Below are positions 8,457 to 16,735 of a stretch of DNA of 64,000 nt, piece by piece (the first letter of the stretch is position 1; every line of letters starts with the position of its first letter). The translations under genes were made by a program, and so were the position numbers. The notes under the pieces were generated by a model. That model saw only the letters and a list, made by a program, of their open reading frames with translations, did not search any database and was not told the DNA's origin. Origin of the DNA: Bradyrhizobium sp. Ash2021 (GTDB lineage Bacteria; Pseudomonadota; Alphaproteobacteria; Rhizobiales; Xanthobacteraceae); contig NZ_CP100604.1 of the NCBI RefSeq assembly GCF_031202265.1, positions 4,942,501 to 5,006,500 of the forward strand. The letters run 5' to 3'.

Positions 8457-8657
8457 ATGGTACGTGTACAAGCTGAGAACGGCTCATTCTATCACGAGCC
8501 GCCCTACACCCCCGAGGAGGAAGCCGACTTCTATCGGCGCACGGGCAATGGCCCGGTCGCTATCTTAAAGGACCGAGATTCTCCCCACGGTAAGGCTCCC
8601 CCGAAAGCATCTGCTGCGCCGACGAAAAAATCGCCGCCGCAGCCGCCGGAAGAATAG
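8457..8657 (+). CDS. Small hypothetical protein, EPPYTPEEEADFYRR family
   Basis: The 66-residue protein MVRVQAENGSFYHEPPYTP has a YRRTGNGPVAIL block and a Lys/Pro/Ala-rich tail. The ATG at 8457 sits eight bases after AGAAAGGA and is preferred over the ATG at 8451, which is too close. A decayed relative lies at 31278-31440 with the same YHEPPYT and GNGPVAM blocks, so the family is duplicated in this region. The function is unknown. Confidence 0.6.
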   Translation: MVRVQAENGSFYHEPPYTPEEEADFYRRTGNGPVAILKDRDSPHGKAPPKASAAPTKKSPPQPPEE

Positions 8658-8945
8658 CGCGTTTCTTCACTGCCGCCATGCCGGCGTAACGCCGCTGCGC
8701 AGCCTGCCCAGCACGCCAGTGACGCTTTACTGCATCCTACTTAAGTGGATCAACTTGTTTCAAAGTCCCAGGCTGGAGCCAAGGAGTGCCTGGGTGATTG
8801 GATGTTGGCTAATCGGTCGGGTTGCACCAAGGCAGTCGGGGCATTTCAGTTCTTTAGTCATTGTCTTGACTCCGAATCGACCACTATTGGCCGTCCCCGA
8901 AAGTCAAGCAGGTCGGGTCGGCCAGCAACGCACCGATTTTTATTC

Positions 8946-9251
8946 CTATCGATCCCGCTTCAGCTTCCGCTTGCCCCAATGCGTCTCTTTGCGATCTGGA
9001 TTGAACACCCGCTCACCCGCCGGGTACAGCGCCTGCATCATCGCAATCCGCGCGAACATCGTCGGGCCGTTTTGATTGACGACCACCAGCAGCGCCTCGG
9101 TAGCGTTCCGCCATGGCGCGGTGTTCTGCGTCGCCTTCGGCAGCGATTGGATGTATTCGCCAGCGTCCTGCAGCGTGACGAGCCGGCGGCCATCGGGCAG
9201 GGGGATCGGCTCCTCGAATTCGCGGCCCCAGCCTGATTTTTGGTCCGGCAT
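8946..9251 (-). CDS. FEDP-family small protein (FxxPIPLPDGR ... KRKLKRD)
   Basis: The 101-residue protein (MPDQKSGWGREFEEPIPLP...) is the most complete member here of a dispersed family defined by F-E/D-x-P-I-P-L-P-x-G-R-x-L-x-T-L near the start, an A-x-x-Y-I/F-x-x-L-P-K segment, W-x-x-A-x-E-A-L, GPTMFARI, and the terminal HWGKRKLKRD. Other copies or fragments lie at 17244, 20883, 21889, 25364, 50322 and 51817. It looks helical and basic at the end, with no signal peptide or membrane segment. The function is unknown. No downstream partner overlaps this copy. Confidence 0.65.
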   Translation of the reverse strand: MPDQKSGWGREFEEPIPLPDGRRLVTLQDAGEYIQSLPKATQNTAPWRNATEALLVVVNQNGPTMFARIAMMQALYPAGERVFNPDRKETHWGKRKLKRDR

Positions 9252-9404
9252 CCCCTTCGCCCCTCGAACATCCAAGCCGAGCGCGGGTACAGAGGCAAGT
9301 CGCTCCTGCTCACAGAGGTTACCCTTGCCCATTGGTCGAATTGTTTCTAGATGTTCTGGTTGCATCGCCCGCTACCAACAAGAACCTTACCGCAATGGTC
9401 GCAG

Positions 9405-10067
9405 ATGAATCTGATACAACGTGTCCGGCGTAAGCTCTTTCCGCCCCGAAAAGTGATCGAAGGGTACGAGAATGAAGAGCTGGTCGACACGATTTTCCGT
9501 AAAACTTTAGCTTATGAGCCTACGGGCGACTGGCCGCTCGTGGCTACCGTGAAAACGGTGCTCGATTTCGGCGGCGGTGCAGGTTTGCATTATAAGCTCG
9601 CGCGTCAGCAGAGCCCCGACATCCGCTGGGCGATCGTGGAAACTCCGGCCATGGCTCGCCGTGCGGGCGAGTTAGCAACGAATAGGCTGAGGTTCTTCAG
9701 CGACATTGACAAGGCAGCCGATTGGCTCGGCGATGTAGAACTGATGCACTCGAACGGTGCTATCCAATACGTTCCGGACGCAATCGAGACCGTGAGGGCT
9801 CTCTGCGCGACGCGGCCGTCGACAATGGTGTGGAAGCGCGTGCCAACCAGTGACGACGAAACGTTAGACTCAGAAGTGCAGACATCGTTCCTCAGCGACA
9901 ACGGCCCTGGATCACTGCCGACGGCGAAGGACAAGCTGGTGAGGTACGAGCGAAACCGGATACCGTCGCAGGCCTTCGTCGCAGCGCACGAGGGATATGG
10001 CATGGTCGAGCGCAGCTCCGATCCTCTCGAACGCGGCACCGAGCAATTCCGCTTTGTTCGACACTAG
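9405..10067 (+). CDS. TIGR04325-type methyltransferase
   Basis: The 220-residue protein has an N-terminal basic helix (MNLIQRVRRKLFPPRKVIEGYE) and a SAM-binding-type core TVLDFGGGAGLHYKLAR (about 50-66), followed by ELMHSNGAIQYVPD (about 110-125). These are landmarks of the TIGR04325 putative methyltransferase family found in surface-polysaccharide and accessory loci. I chose ATG 9405 because upstream sequence belongs to the divergent gene. It stands alone, with an SRAP fragment just downstream. The substrate is unknown. Confidence 0.72.
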   Translation: MNLIQRVRRKLFPPRKVIEGYENEELVDTIFRKTLAYEPTGDWPLVATVKTVLDFGGGAGLHYKLARQQSPDIRWAIVETPAMARRAGELATNRLRFFSDIDKAADWLGDVELMHSNGAIQYVPDAIETVRALCATRPSTMVWKRVPTSDDETLDSEVQTSFLSDNGPGSLPTAKDKLVRYERNRIPSQAFVAAHEGYGMVERSSDPLERGTEQFRFVRH

Positions 10068-10076
10068 CAGGTCATG

Positions 10077-10165
10077 CTGCTGCCTGATCTTCCTTGTCCG
10101 CACCACGCGCCACGATCTTCAAAGCATCATCCCGTAGCGGTCGCTGCAACGCTTTCGCTTCACGC
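10077..10165 (-). pseudogene. SRAP gene 3'-end fragment
   Basis: About 85 bases are almost identical to the 3' end of the intact SRAP gene at 51145-51807 (the segment encoding [20 protein letters not shown]). Similarity breaks off abruptly after CGCTTCA near 10165. It is a remnant of another SRAP copy. Confidence 0.75.
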
Positions 10166-10284
10166 ACATCATTGTGAGCCGGGGAACCGTTGCTGCCGCA
10201 TTGGTTTCACCGAATGGCCACACGAGAACCGGACGCTATCCAAAGTTCGTGGATAGCAATTAGCTTCCCAAACTGAGGAAAGGA

Positions 10285-10647
10285 ATGACCATGCGCATCG
10301 TTACTGGATCCGTCATTATTGCCGCACTCTCCCTTGGGATGACCGCTTTCGTGCAGGCACAAGGAGCGTCCCCGCAGCCCAGAGCACAGGAGCCGCCTGC
10401 TCAGTCCGACACTGTCATTCGGAGAATACAGGTAGTTGACATCAAGCAATTGCAACCTGCGGTCCGCTCAAAGGTCGATGAAATCGTCGCGAAAACAAAC
10501 GAAGAAGATTTGCAATCACTTCGGAAGTCCATTGACGCGACACCGGAGGCAGTATCTGCGCTTAAAGCGAAGGGCTTCAGCTCGTCGCACGTTGTTGCCA
10601 TCAACATCGCCGACGGTTTGCTCACGATTTTCGCCAAGACAGCCTAA
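10285..10647 (+). CDS. Small secreted hypothetical protein
   Basis: The 120-residue protein begins with a signal peptide (MRIVTGSVIIAALSLGMTAF, cleavage near VQAQG), followed by a Gln/Pro/Ala-rich linker and a helical domain (VDIKQLQPAVRSKVDEIVA). The ATG at 10291 is better spaced from GAGGAAAGGA than the ATG at 10285. It is probably periplasmic. I do not recognise a family. It is followed by another small gene in the same direction. Confidence 0.6.
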   Translation: MTMRIVTGSVIIAALSLGMTAFVQAQGASPQPRAQEPPAQSDTVIRRIQVVDIKQLQPAVRSKVDEIVAKTNEEDLQSLRKSIDATPEAVSALKAKGFSSSHVVAINIADGLLTIFAKTA

Positions 10648-10681
10648 ACCTAAAGCAGACCGTTCCAGTGAAAGCTCCAAA

Positions 10682-10915
10682 ATGGATTGTCACCGCTCCA
10701 AGCTCAACGGTACCGTGTTCGGCATACATGATTGGCTTACCTATCTATGGGGTCAAGCGGCCACGTGTCGGAAACTTGTCGGGCAGGCCGACGATCCTCT
10801 CGTTAAAACCGAACTGCTTGCGTTGGCGTCGGTCTGCGAGGAGATCGCCGATAACATCGAAGGTCATTTGGCAGGCGGGGAAGGCCGTGCGCCGCATGGG
10901 CCAAGGCTGTCATGA
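10682..10915 (+). CDS. Small hypothetical protein (FGIHDWLTYLW type)
   Basis: The 77-residue protein (MDCHRSKLNGTVFGIHDWL...) is predicted helical, with Cys and His residues and a CEEIADNIEGHL block. It lies 34 bases after the secreted protein gene and ends 3 bases before a strong terminator at 10919. The open frame is longer upstream, but the ATG at 10682 is the first that does not overlap the previous gene. It resembles short lineage-specific proteins of Bradyrhizobium; the function is unknown. Confidence 0.5.
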   Translation: MDCHRSKLNGTVFGIHDWLTYLWGQAATCRKLVGQADDPLVKTELLALASVCEEIADNIEGHLAGGEGRAPHGPRLS

Positions 10916-10918
10916 AAG

Positions 10919-10943
10919 AGGCCGCCAACTGAGGCGGCCTTTT
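10919..10943. terminator. Bidirectional rho-independent terminator
   Basis: AGGCCGCC and GGCGGCCT form an 8-base stem with a 6-base loop followed by TTT. It separates convergent genes. Confidence 0.75.
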
Positions 10944-10954
10944 CTGCGTCCAGA

Positions 10955-11302
10955 TTACGAAACCTGATATCGCCGGACCTCTCCCGGCTTCTTGTCAAGC
11001 TCTGCCATGTGGTCGGCACTTAATCGCCTTTCCTCCAAGCTGGCTGCCCATCCCTCTGGGATAACGTCGAGCACGCGGTCCAAGGCTTCGTCCCGATCTG
11101 TCGCAGCCTGCCAAAATTGGCGTCTTCCATTATCCGGTATAACGCGAACTAGGTGGATTTCTGGGTGTAGCCCGAATTTCTCGGCAAGCAGCTCTTCAAC
11201 GAGCTTGGCGATACCATCAATGGTCAACTGGTCCGTTATTCTGGAACTCAGCGTTCGATAGCGCTCGATCTTCCTGTCGATTTGGTTGCACTTGTCACAC
11301 AT
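10955..11302 (-). CDS. Hypothetical protein with N-terminal CDKC motif
   Basis: The 115-residue protein starts MCDKCNQIDRKIERYR and is largely helical (TIDGIAKLVEELLAEK), with a beta segment around EIHLVRVIPDNG. The paired cysteines could bind metal but no second pair is present. ATG 11302 was chosen because the CDKC start looks like a genuine N-terminus. The function is unknown. Confidence 0.55.
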   Translation of the reverse strand: MCDKCNQIDRKIERYRTLSSRITDQLTIDGIAKLVEELLAEKFGLHPEIHLVRVIPDNGRRQFWQAATDRDEALDRVLDVIPEGWAASLEERRLSADHMAELDKKPGEVRRYQVS

Positions 11303-11417
11303 TGCCGCCCTGTCGCGGGTGTATCGCGGATCAACTAACATGGATTACCCACAGCAGCGCGACCCATGACGGCGACCATCGCGATGTACCCGAACAACGC
11401 TACGCTCGGCGAGCGGC

Positions 11418-11612
11418 TCAGGCTGTATGTCGAAGAGAACTTCCATGTTGCTTGAAGAAGAGATCAAGCTTCACAGGTTCGCCAGTATCTCGCCAGACCA
11501 GTCTTTTGCCGAGGCTGGCCGCCACCGCGAGGCGGTGGTGGCCGCCGATTAGAACATGGTCATCCGTTGTTTTGGCGATGATCTCGCCGGCTTCGTCCAC
11601 GATGATTTTCAT
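11418..11612 (-). CDS. Short ParB-like (GGHHRLAVAASLG) protein
   Basis: The 64-residue protein (MKIIVDEAGEIIAKTTD...) contains VLIGGHHRLAVAASLGKR, like the 'DGhHRlaAa' box of ParB/Srx-fold proteins, but it is much shorter than a full ParB domain. GGAGG lies six bases before the ATG at 11612. It may be a stand-alone mini-domain or a truncated gene. Confidence 0.5.
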   Translation of the reverse strand: MKIIVDEAGEIIAKTTDDHVLIGGHHRLAVAASLGKRLVWRDTGEPVKLDLFFKQHGSSLRHTA

Positions 11613-11902
11613 GTGCCGCCTCCAATCCAACGCGCCGGTCAGCGCCGCCACAATGGTGCGTGATCTAGCTAACCTCGTGCCGGCCCCAGCGTTCCAACCC
11701 ATGAAGATCACGGCTTCCGTATTCGATAGCGCCACACCGCGCCGCCATTTGTGTACCAACCCGCATGTAATTAAATCCGAAATGCGCGATGGCAAATATC
11801 CTCGCACTCGGCCGTCGCGCGTAGCCCGCGCCGGTTAACCACCCCCAAAGGACCCGGAGGACCGATGCGGAGGGGCCGCCATCATCGCTCGACGGTCAGC
11901 GC

Positions 11903-12190
11903 TTACGGTCCCCACGTTCCACCCTTCGACGCAGTGCGCTGTAGTTCCCGTATCTGATACCCAAACTGCCCTGTCTGCCGTTCAAGGTCGGCTACCCGCG
12001 AGGCGAGTTCTTGGAACCGTTTTTCCTCTCTAGCCTTGCGAGCGTCTCGATCTTCAAGCCACCAATAATAAAAGACGCCACCCCAACAAGCGACCACCAA
12101 CCAGTCGAAGTTTTTGCTGTCGCTGAAGACGATGCTGTAGACCGACATGAGCGACAGGCAAACGTAGCCGATGATCCTTAGTGCTTTCAT
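11903..12190 (-). CDS. Small membrane protein with C-terminal coiled coil
   Basis: The 95-residue protein has two hydrophobic segments (IIGYVCLSLMSVYSIVFS and FDWLVVACWGGVFYYWW), then a charged helix (REEKRFQELASRVADLERQ) likely to form a coiled coil in the cytoplasm. The ATG follows TTAGGGGCAATCA. It was not recognised as a named family. Confidence 0.6.
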   Translation of the reverse strand: MKALRIIGYVCLSLMSVYSIVFSDSKNFDWLVVACWGGVFYYWWLEDRDARKAREEKRFQELASRVADLERQTGQFGYQIRELQRTASKGGTWGP

Positions 12191-12285
12191 TGATTGCCCC
12201 TAACCATGTTCGACGAGAGCCGTCAGGCCGCGCGCACATCGCAGGCAGCGGCAGGCGACCGATAGCGGACGGGCGCACCTGACCA

Positions 12286-12470
12286 TCAGAAGCGAGGTTC
12301 GTTTATAGCCGGTGTATCAGGCTTCCAACCACTGACGGTGACGGTTGGGAGACAGGGAAAGCCTGCCGCTACAGATGCATAGAAGCGATGCCATCCGTCA
12401 TACACTTCATATCGGTATTCGCCCGGCTGGTGATCTTTCACCTTTACTTCAACCGGCGGGATGACCTGCC
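12286..12470 (-). pseudogene. C-terminal fragment of a ParB-like gene cut by IS256 copy 2
   Basis: The frame encodes IPPVEVKVKDHQPGEYRYE and VYDGWHRFYASVAAGFP, the conserved GxHR-type box of ParB-like nuclease-fold proteins, and stops at 12286. Upstream codons belong to the IS256 element that begins at 12471, so the N-terminal part is missing. No matching N-terminal half is clear on the far side of the element, which suggests that flanking sequence was lost. Confidence 0.6.
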
Positions 12471-13833
12471 TGGGGGTGTTCAACGCCTCCACTTCTCCAC
12501 CAAAGGAGCGATATGCCGTGTCTAAGGATACCGTCGTAAAACTGATTCAGCCAGGAACTTTCAGCGACCAACTCACCGACATTTTGCGCGATGGGGCGCG
12601 TGCCCTTCTCGCCCAGGCGGTGGAGGCCGAGGTCGCCGGGTTTCTTTCCAAGCATGCCGATTTGAAGACCGAGGATGGCCACCAACGCGTGGTGCGCCAC
12701 GGTCATCTGCCCGAGCGCGAGGTGATGACGGGCATCGGCGCGGTCCCGGTGCGCCAGCCCCGCGTGCGCGATCGCGAGGCCGCAGCCGGCGATCCCCGCC
12801 GCATCCGCTTCTCGCCATCGATCTTGCCGCCCTATATGCGCCGCTCGAAGTCGATCGAGACGCTGCTACCGATCCTCTACCTGAAGGGCATCTCGACCGG
12901 CGATTTCTCGGACGCTCTGGCGGCCTTGCTCGGCAAGGATGCGCCCGGCCTCTCGGCCAGCGCCATCGGCCGCCTGAAGGACGGCTGGCAGGATGATCAT
13001 GCCCAGTGGCGCAAGCGTGATTTGTCGGGCAAGCGCTACGTGTACGTCTGGGCGGACGGCATCCACCTCGAGGCGCGGCTGGAAGATGAAAAGCAGTGCA
13101 TCCTGGTGCTGATCGGCGCGACGCCCGAGGGCAAGAAAGAGCTCGTCGGGTTCACCGATGGCGCTCGGGAAAGTGCGCAGGATTGGCGCGATCTGCTGCT
13201 GGATCTGAAGCGATGCGGGCTCGATGCCCGGCCCGAGCTGATGATCGCCGACGGCGCGCTCGGCTTCTGGAAAGCGGCCGGCGAGGTCTGGCCGAAAGCA
13301 CGCGAGCAGCGCTGTTGGGTGCACAAGACGGCGAACGTGCTGGGCAAATTACCCAAGAGTGTGCAACCAAAGGCCAAGCGGGCGCTGCAGGAAATCTGGA
13401 TGGCCGAGACCAAGGCCAATGCCGAAGTCGCCTTCGACGCCTTCATCGAAAGCTACACGCCGAAATACCAGAAGGCCGTCGATTGTCTGACGAAGGATCG
13501 CGACCTGCTGCTCGCCTTCTACGACTTCCCGGCCGAGCATTGGAAGCACCTGCGCACCACCAACCCGATTGAAAGCACTTTCGCGACCGTCCGCCACCGC
13601 ACGATCCGATCGAAAGGCTGCCTCTCAAACAAGACCGCTCTCGCCATGGTATTCAAGCTGGTCGAAGGGGCGCAACGATCCTGGCGACGGCTCGACGGAC
13701 ATGCACACTTGCCAAAGATCATTCTCGGTGTGAAATTCACCGACGGGATCGAGGTCACCGCCAAGCTGGCCGCCCCTCAGCCCGCAACCGCCGCCGCCTG
13801 ACTGATCAGGCCGTCACCAAAAATTGGCGATAG
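12471..13833 (+). mobile_element. IS256-family insertion sequence, copy 2 (both ends truncated)
   Basis: Identity to copy 3 begins at TGGGGGTG (12471) and ends at GATAG (13833). The first 51 bases, including the left inverted repeat, and the last three bases are therefore missing, and no target duplication is present. The transposase frame is intact. It is inverted relative to copy 1 and parallel to copy 3. Without ends it should be unable to move by itself, though it could supply transposase. Confidence 0.88.
12518..13801 (+). CDS. IS256-family transposase, copy 2
   Basis: The 427-residue sequence is identical to copies 1 and 3, with catalytic Asp180, Asp245 and Glu352 all present. Start GTG 12518 has AAAGGAG upstream. 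The longer frame from 12461 includes host sequence and is not the natural start. This copy lies in an element lacking its left terminal repeat. Confidence 0.9.
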   Translation: MSKDTVVKLIQPGTFSDQLTDILRDGARALLAQAVEAEVAGFLSKHADLKTEDGHQRVVRHGHLPEREVMTGIGAVPVRQPRVRDREAAAGDPRRIRFSPSILPPYMRRSKSIETLLPILYLKGISTGDFSDALAALLGKDAPGLSASAIGRLKDGWQDDHAQWRKRDLSGKRYVYVWADGIHLEARLEDEKQCILVLIGATPEGKKELVGFTDGARESAQDWRDLLLDLKRCGLDARPELMIADGALGFWKAAGEVWPKAREQRCWVHKTANVLGKLPKSVQPKAKRALQEIWMAETKANAEVAFDAFIESYTPKYQKAVDCLTKDRDLLLAFYDFPAEHWKHLRTTNPIESTFATVRHRTIRSKGCLSNKTALAMVFKLVEGAQRSWRRLDGHAHLPKIILGVKFTDGIEVTAKLAAPQPATAAA

Positions 13834-14066
13834 TCAAAGCCGCCGTCCGTTAGATGCGCCCTGCGACCCAAGGGCGGCGGCTCGATGTCGGTGAGCGCGA
13901 TCAGTTGAACCGCTGGGTAAACCGTAAGCAGATACGCTTCCGTCTCACGCCGGAAATCGTCCATACCAGCCTCAACCCACCAATCGGCCAGCAACTGGAA
14001 GCGCCCGCCGCCGCGCGGCAGATCGAAATAGCGATATGTCTCTGTGGCCATACGTGTCGCCGTCAC
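13834..14066 (-). pseudogene. Hypothetical protein truncated by IS256 copy 2
   Basis: The frame MATETYRYFDLPRGGGRF ... IEPPPLGRRAHLTDGGFD runs into the right end of IS256 copy 2, which supplies the last residues and the stop. The start is GTG at 14066 or, more likely, ATG at 14051. The protein looks like a complete small alpha/beta domain that lost its C-terminus. The family was not recognised. Confidence 0.5.
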
Positions 14067-14216
14067 CAGTCGTTTAGTTCGAGGATCAAATCAGCATCGG
14101 GACCCTGCTCGAGATCTCTGCCGCTAAGTGCATTCAGTTGATCGCCTTACCGAGCTCGCAGCCAGAGAGCTAGAACGCGCTCACAAGCAATAAGACTTGA
14201 GAGAACCCAAACCTGA

Positions 14217-14249
14217 GCCGCCGCTAGGGTGAACAGCGGCGGCTTTTTC
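14217..14249 (+). terminator. Rho-independent terminator
   Basis: GCCGCCGCT and AGCGGCGGC form a 9-base stem followed by TTTTT. No supportable gene lies just upstream on the plus strand. Confidence 0.7.
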
Positions 14250-14648
14250 GTTGTTGCTTGGCATCGATATTTTGCAACGCGATTAGCAAAGACGTCGAGT
14301 TTTATTCGGCGTTGCACAACCGATGCCTTAAATATCAGCTGGAAGTCCGAGCGAATCGCAGTCACTCTCGTAACCAATCGTCCCGATTAGTGGACGGAAA
14401 CTAGGGAGACGCGCGATGGTGCTGGTCGCGTTGGAAATCAATTTCGCTCTTTGGATAATGATCGGCTGTGCAGCGATCAAAACGGCCGAGATCGTGCAGT
14501 ATTTGAATCCGGCTTAAGAGAGCAGCCAGTTCACTGCGGAGATGGTCGCCCAGCCGAGGCCGGCCAGCCAGTGTGTTTCGGCGCCGAAGTCGGGACCCCA
14601 TGCTGGTCGCCTGCAACTGATTGATTCAACGTGAATTCAGCGCTTCGA

Positions 14649-14680
14649 GGGGGTCCCGATCGGCGCCGATCGGGACCCCC
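14649..14680. repeat. Perfect 32-base palindrome
   Basis: The palindrome has no loop bases and is centred on GGCGCC; each half runs GGGGGTCCCGATCGGC. An A6 run follows on the plus strand, so it is not a classic terminator for either strand. Partial GGGTCCC copies lie near 14583 and 14729, the latter inside the damaged end of the SRAP gene. Confidence 0.8.
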
Positions 14681-14704
14681 AAAAAAGTCACTTCTCAAAT
14701 GTTA

Positions 14705-15286
14705 TCAACGGATTGCGCCCGGCGCGGCGGGGGTCCCATTTCGATCAGCAATGACAGTCAAGATCATGGGCATGGCTTTGGGATGGATCGGCTCGACAAC
14801 GGCATTCGGCGACGTCGTCAGAAAACCATAGACGAGGTGAGGCCCGGGCACCGGATTGGACTTGGTCCCCCGATCCCCCTTGAACTCGGTCCAGATGCCG
14901 GCGAAAGCGCAGAGCGGCCGATCATCGTTCAGCGCGAACCAGACCACGTCTTTCTTTTTCGTCTCCGGATTCGGCTCCGGCGCATATTCGGCGAAGCTGT
15001 TGAAGGGCACCAAGCAGCGGTTCTCCGGCTTCAGCCATCCGCGCCAATGCGGCGAGGAGGTGTTGCGGATGTTGGTGACAGGCGGTCCGCCGGTTCGTGG
15101 AGGAGGCGGCATCCCCCAGCGCATCAGCACCATCTCGCGCTCGGCGCCAGCATGGCGGATCACGGGCGCCGGATAGTCCGGAAAAACGCCCGGCATCGGC
15201 GCCAGGTTGCCGACGTAGCGGTTGATCACGCGGAAGAGGGCGCGGATTGCTTCCTGGTTGGTCGTCACGCTGTAGAGATTGCACAT
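14705..15286 (-). CDS. SRAP protein (YedK/HMCES-type), copy A, altered C-terminus
   Basis: SRAP proteins crosslink abasic sites in single-stranded DNA through the amino-terminal cysteine exposed after Met removal. Cys2 (MCNLYSV), Asn75 (TNIRN), Glu100 (FAEY) and His168 (IHPKAMP) are present, matching the YedK active-site set. The start is ATG 15286, because Cys must be residue 2. Compared with copies D and E, the last 40 or so residues are replaced after ILT by about 16 unrelated ones, so it may be inactive. It lies two bases after an ASCH gene in a three-gene operon. Confidence 0.82.
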   Translation of the reverse strand: MCNLYSVTTNQEAIRALFRVINRYVGNLAPMPGVFPDYPAPVIRHAGAEREMVLMRWGMPPPPRTGGPPVTNIRNTSSPHWRGWLKPENRCLVPFNSFAEYAPEPNPETKKKDVVWFALNDDRPLCAFAGIWTEFKGDRGTKSNPVPGPHLVYGFLTTSPNAVVEPIHPKAMPMILTVIADRNGTPAAPGAIR

Positions 15287-15288
15287 TG

Positions 15289-15675
15289 TCAGTATCGCTC
15301 GATCACATGCTCCACTCGGAAGCGCTCGCACCAAAGCATCATCTGCGGCTGAAATAGACCAGTCCGGGTGAAATAGCGCTTGTGTGCTTCGCGCCAATAC
15401 GCGAGTGACCGATCGCCTTCACCTTCGTCATAGGCAAACGCCTCATCGACTTGATTGAACTGGCGCTGCGTTAGCTCGATCGTTTTCAAGACGACGCGCG
15501 GCCTATTCTTGCCATCGAGCGCCACCATGGGTTTTCCTACAGCGGCTCCTTTCAGCCCCTCGCTAACCGCCCAACACGTAGCGCTCTTTTTGCCTTCAAG
15601 CACCAGCCCGACGAGTTCGTCGGCCAGTGCTGGATGGTCGCCAAATGAAAATGTTTCGAGTGATTGCCAGTCCAT
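15289..15675 (-). CDS. ASCH domain-containing protein
   Basis: The 128-residue protein has the ASCH beta-barrel landmarks LVLEGKKSATCW (about 22-33), KPMVALDGKNRPRVVLKTIE (about 47-66) and the acidic DEAFAYDEGEGDRSLAYWR segment ending in a motif-rich C-terminus. ASCH domains bind RNA or modified nucleotides, and some are amidohydrolases acting on modified cytidine. ATG 15675 was preferred over the in-frame ATG at 15705, which overlaps the upstream gene. The stop is two bases before the SRAP start (TGAcaATG), so co-translation is likely. Confidence 0.8.
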   Translation of the reverse strand: MDWQSLETFSFGDHPALADELVGLVLEGKKSATCWAVSEGLKGAAVGKPMVALDGKNRPRVVLKTIELTQRQFNQVDEAFAYDEGEGDRSLAYWREAHKRYFTRTGLFQPQMMLWCERFRVEHVIERY

Positions 15676-15686
15676 GACTATGCGCA

Positions 15687-15962
15687 CTATCGTTCCCCCG
15701 GCCACCAGCTCGACCGCGGATCACTCGCCGAAATCTTCGTTGGCCGTAGCGCCACGAGATGGCTGCGCTTGACCGGATAGCCCCGCACCTCCGAGCAATC
15801 CTTGCAGCGCATGTAGCGCTCTAGCTCATGGATCGGCGTGCACTTCGGTCGCCGCACGATGTCGAGCGCAACGGTCTGATGCGTGTCGCAGCCGAGGCAT
15901 CGGACTTCGAGGTAGCGGTAACCAGCATTGAGCGCATCGCCCAAAGCTGTGAAGAAAGTCAC
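15687..15962 (-). CDS. Zinc-ribbon small protein, first gene of the ASCH-SRAP operon
   Basis: The 91-residue protein carries two Cys pairs, CLGC (residues 22-25) and CKDC (about 53-56), separated by a helix (PIHELERYMR), consistent with a zinc ribbon. Basic residues (KRSHLVALRPTK) suggest nucleic-acid contact. The stop lies 11 bases before the ASCH start. Proteins of this kind are familiar neighbours of SRAP genes in Bradyrhizobium. The function is unknown. Confidence 0.7.
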   Translation of the reverse strand: MTFFTALGDALNAGYRYLEVRCLGCDTHQTVALDIVRRPKCTPIHELERYMRCKDCSEVRGYPVKRSHLVALRPTKISASDPRSSWWPGER

Positions 15963-16098
15963 CAGTCGCTGCTCTATGCGGCCTGCGCCGTCGCGGGGCT
16001 CTCCGGAACCATTTCAGAGATTGAAGCGAGGCTGGAAACGGACGCGGATAGGTCGCGGGTGGGGTGACTGAATTCGCCAATCAATGAGTTAGATCGCG

Positions 16099-16124
16099 CC
16101 CGCCGTTTCACGCCGGCGGGTTTT
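16099..16124 (+). terminator. Rho-independent terminator (CCCGCCG ... CGGCGGG)
   Basis: The 7-base stem CCCGCCG/CGGCGGG is followed by TTTT. Related stems with TTCACG or TTCG loops recur at 20985 and 22181. The stretch 15963-16522 otherwise contains no gene I can support. Confidence 0.65.
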
Positions 16125-16522
16125 CCTTGGCGCCAAGGGACCGTTTCATTTCGGTTCAGCCATTCCCAGAAAAGCACAACGCCGCCCCGCGGAGTATGAT
16201 CGCGAGACGGCGTTGGGTAACTACAGGGCCCTCAAATCCCCCTGCACCTGTATGTCAGCAATGACCATGCCAGGTTCGGTTTCGGGAGTTTGGCCGGCCT
16301 CGCACGAAGAGCGTGGAGACCGCCGGCTCAGGCTGGAGGGGCTTCTTACGAATCCATCGGTGGCGCTGATCTCTCCCACTTCCTGGCGCCCGTCTCGTGC
16401 GCCGAAAGGTCGCATGTTGATCAGACACAAAGAAGTCAATAATTCCAAACGTTTGATGCGAAATTGCTGCTCAGGTCTTCAGTTCATTAAAGATATTTTT
16501 TCCTTATTGCGAGGCCGGAACG

Positions 16523-16726
16523 ATGATTTTGGAAACAGATAAATTTGCAGTGGGTATTCGTTTCAAGATGAATGATCTCGGCGCCGTTCGGTGTCCCAAC
16601 CTGGCCGATAAGAGCGGCATCGTGGTCGCCGTGAGCCGTCGTACCACCGGCGTCGGCGTGCTGTTCGATGGCGACAGACAACCAACCTACTTGCACAGGG
16701 ACTATATAACTCAAGCCTCTGAATAG
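16523..16726 (+). CDS. Small protein of the RFKMNDLGAVRCP family, copy 1
   Basis: The 67-residue protein (MILETDKFAVGIRFKMNDLG...) reads like an all-beta domain: RFKMNDLGAVRCPNLADK, SGIVVAVSR, VGVLFDGD, YLHRDYI. A second copy at 22488-22684 shares about two thirds of positions and also part of the upstream AT-rich sequence (AGTTCATT, then TTATTGC), so the promoter was duplicated with it. The function is unknown; the fold suggests a small SH3-like barrel. Confidence 0.65.
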   Translation: MILETDKFAVGIRFKMNDLGAVRCPNLADKSGIVVAVSRRTTGVGVLFDGDRQPTYLHRDYITQASE

Positions 16727-16735
16727 CGCTGACGC

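Noticed and set aside
14621..15352. 243-codon plus-strand frame
   Set aside because: It is antisense to SRAP copy A and its palindrome; analogous antisense frames appear at every SRAP copy.
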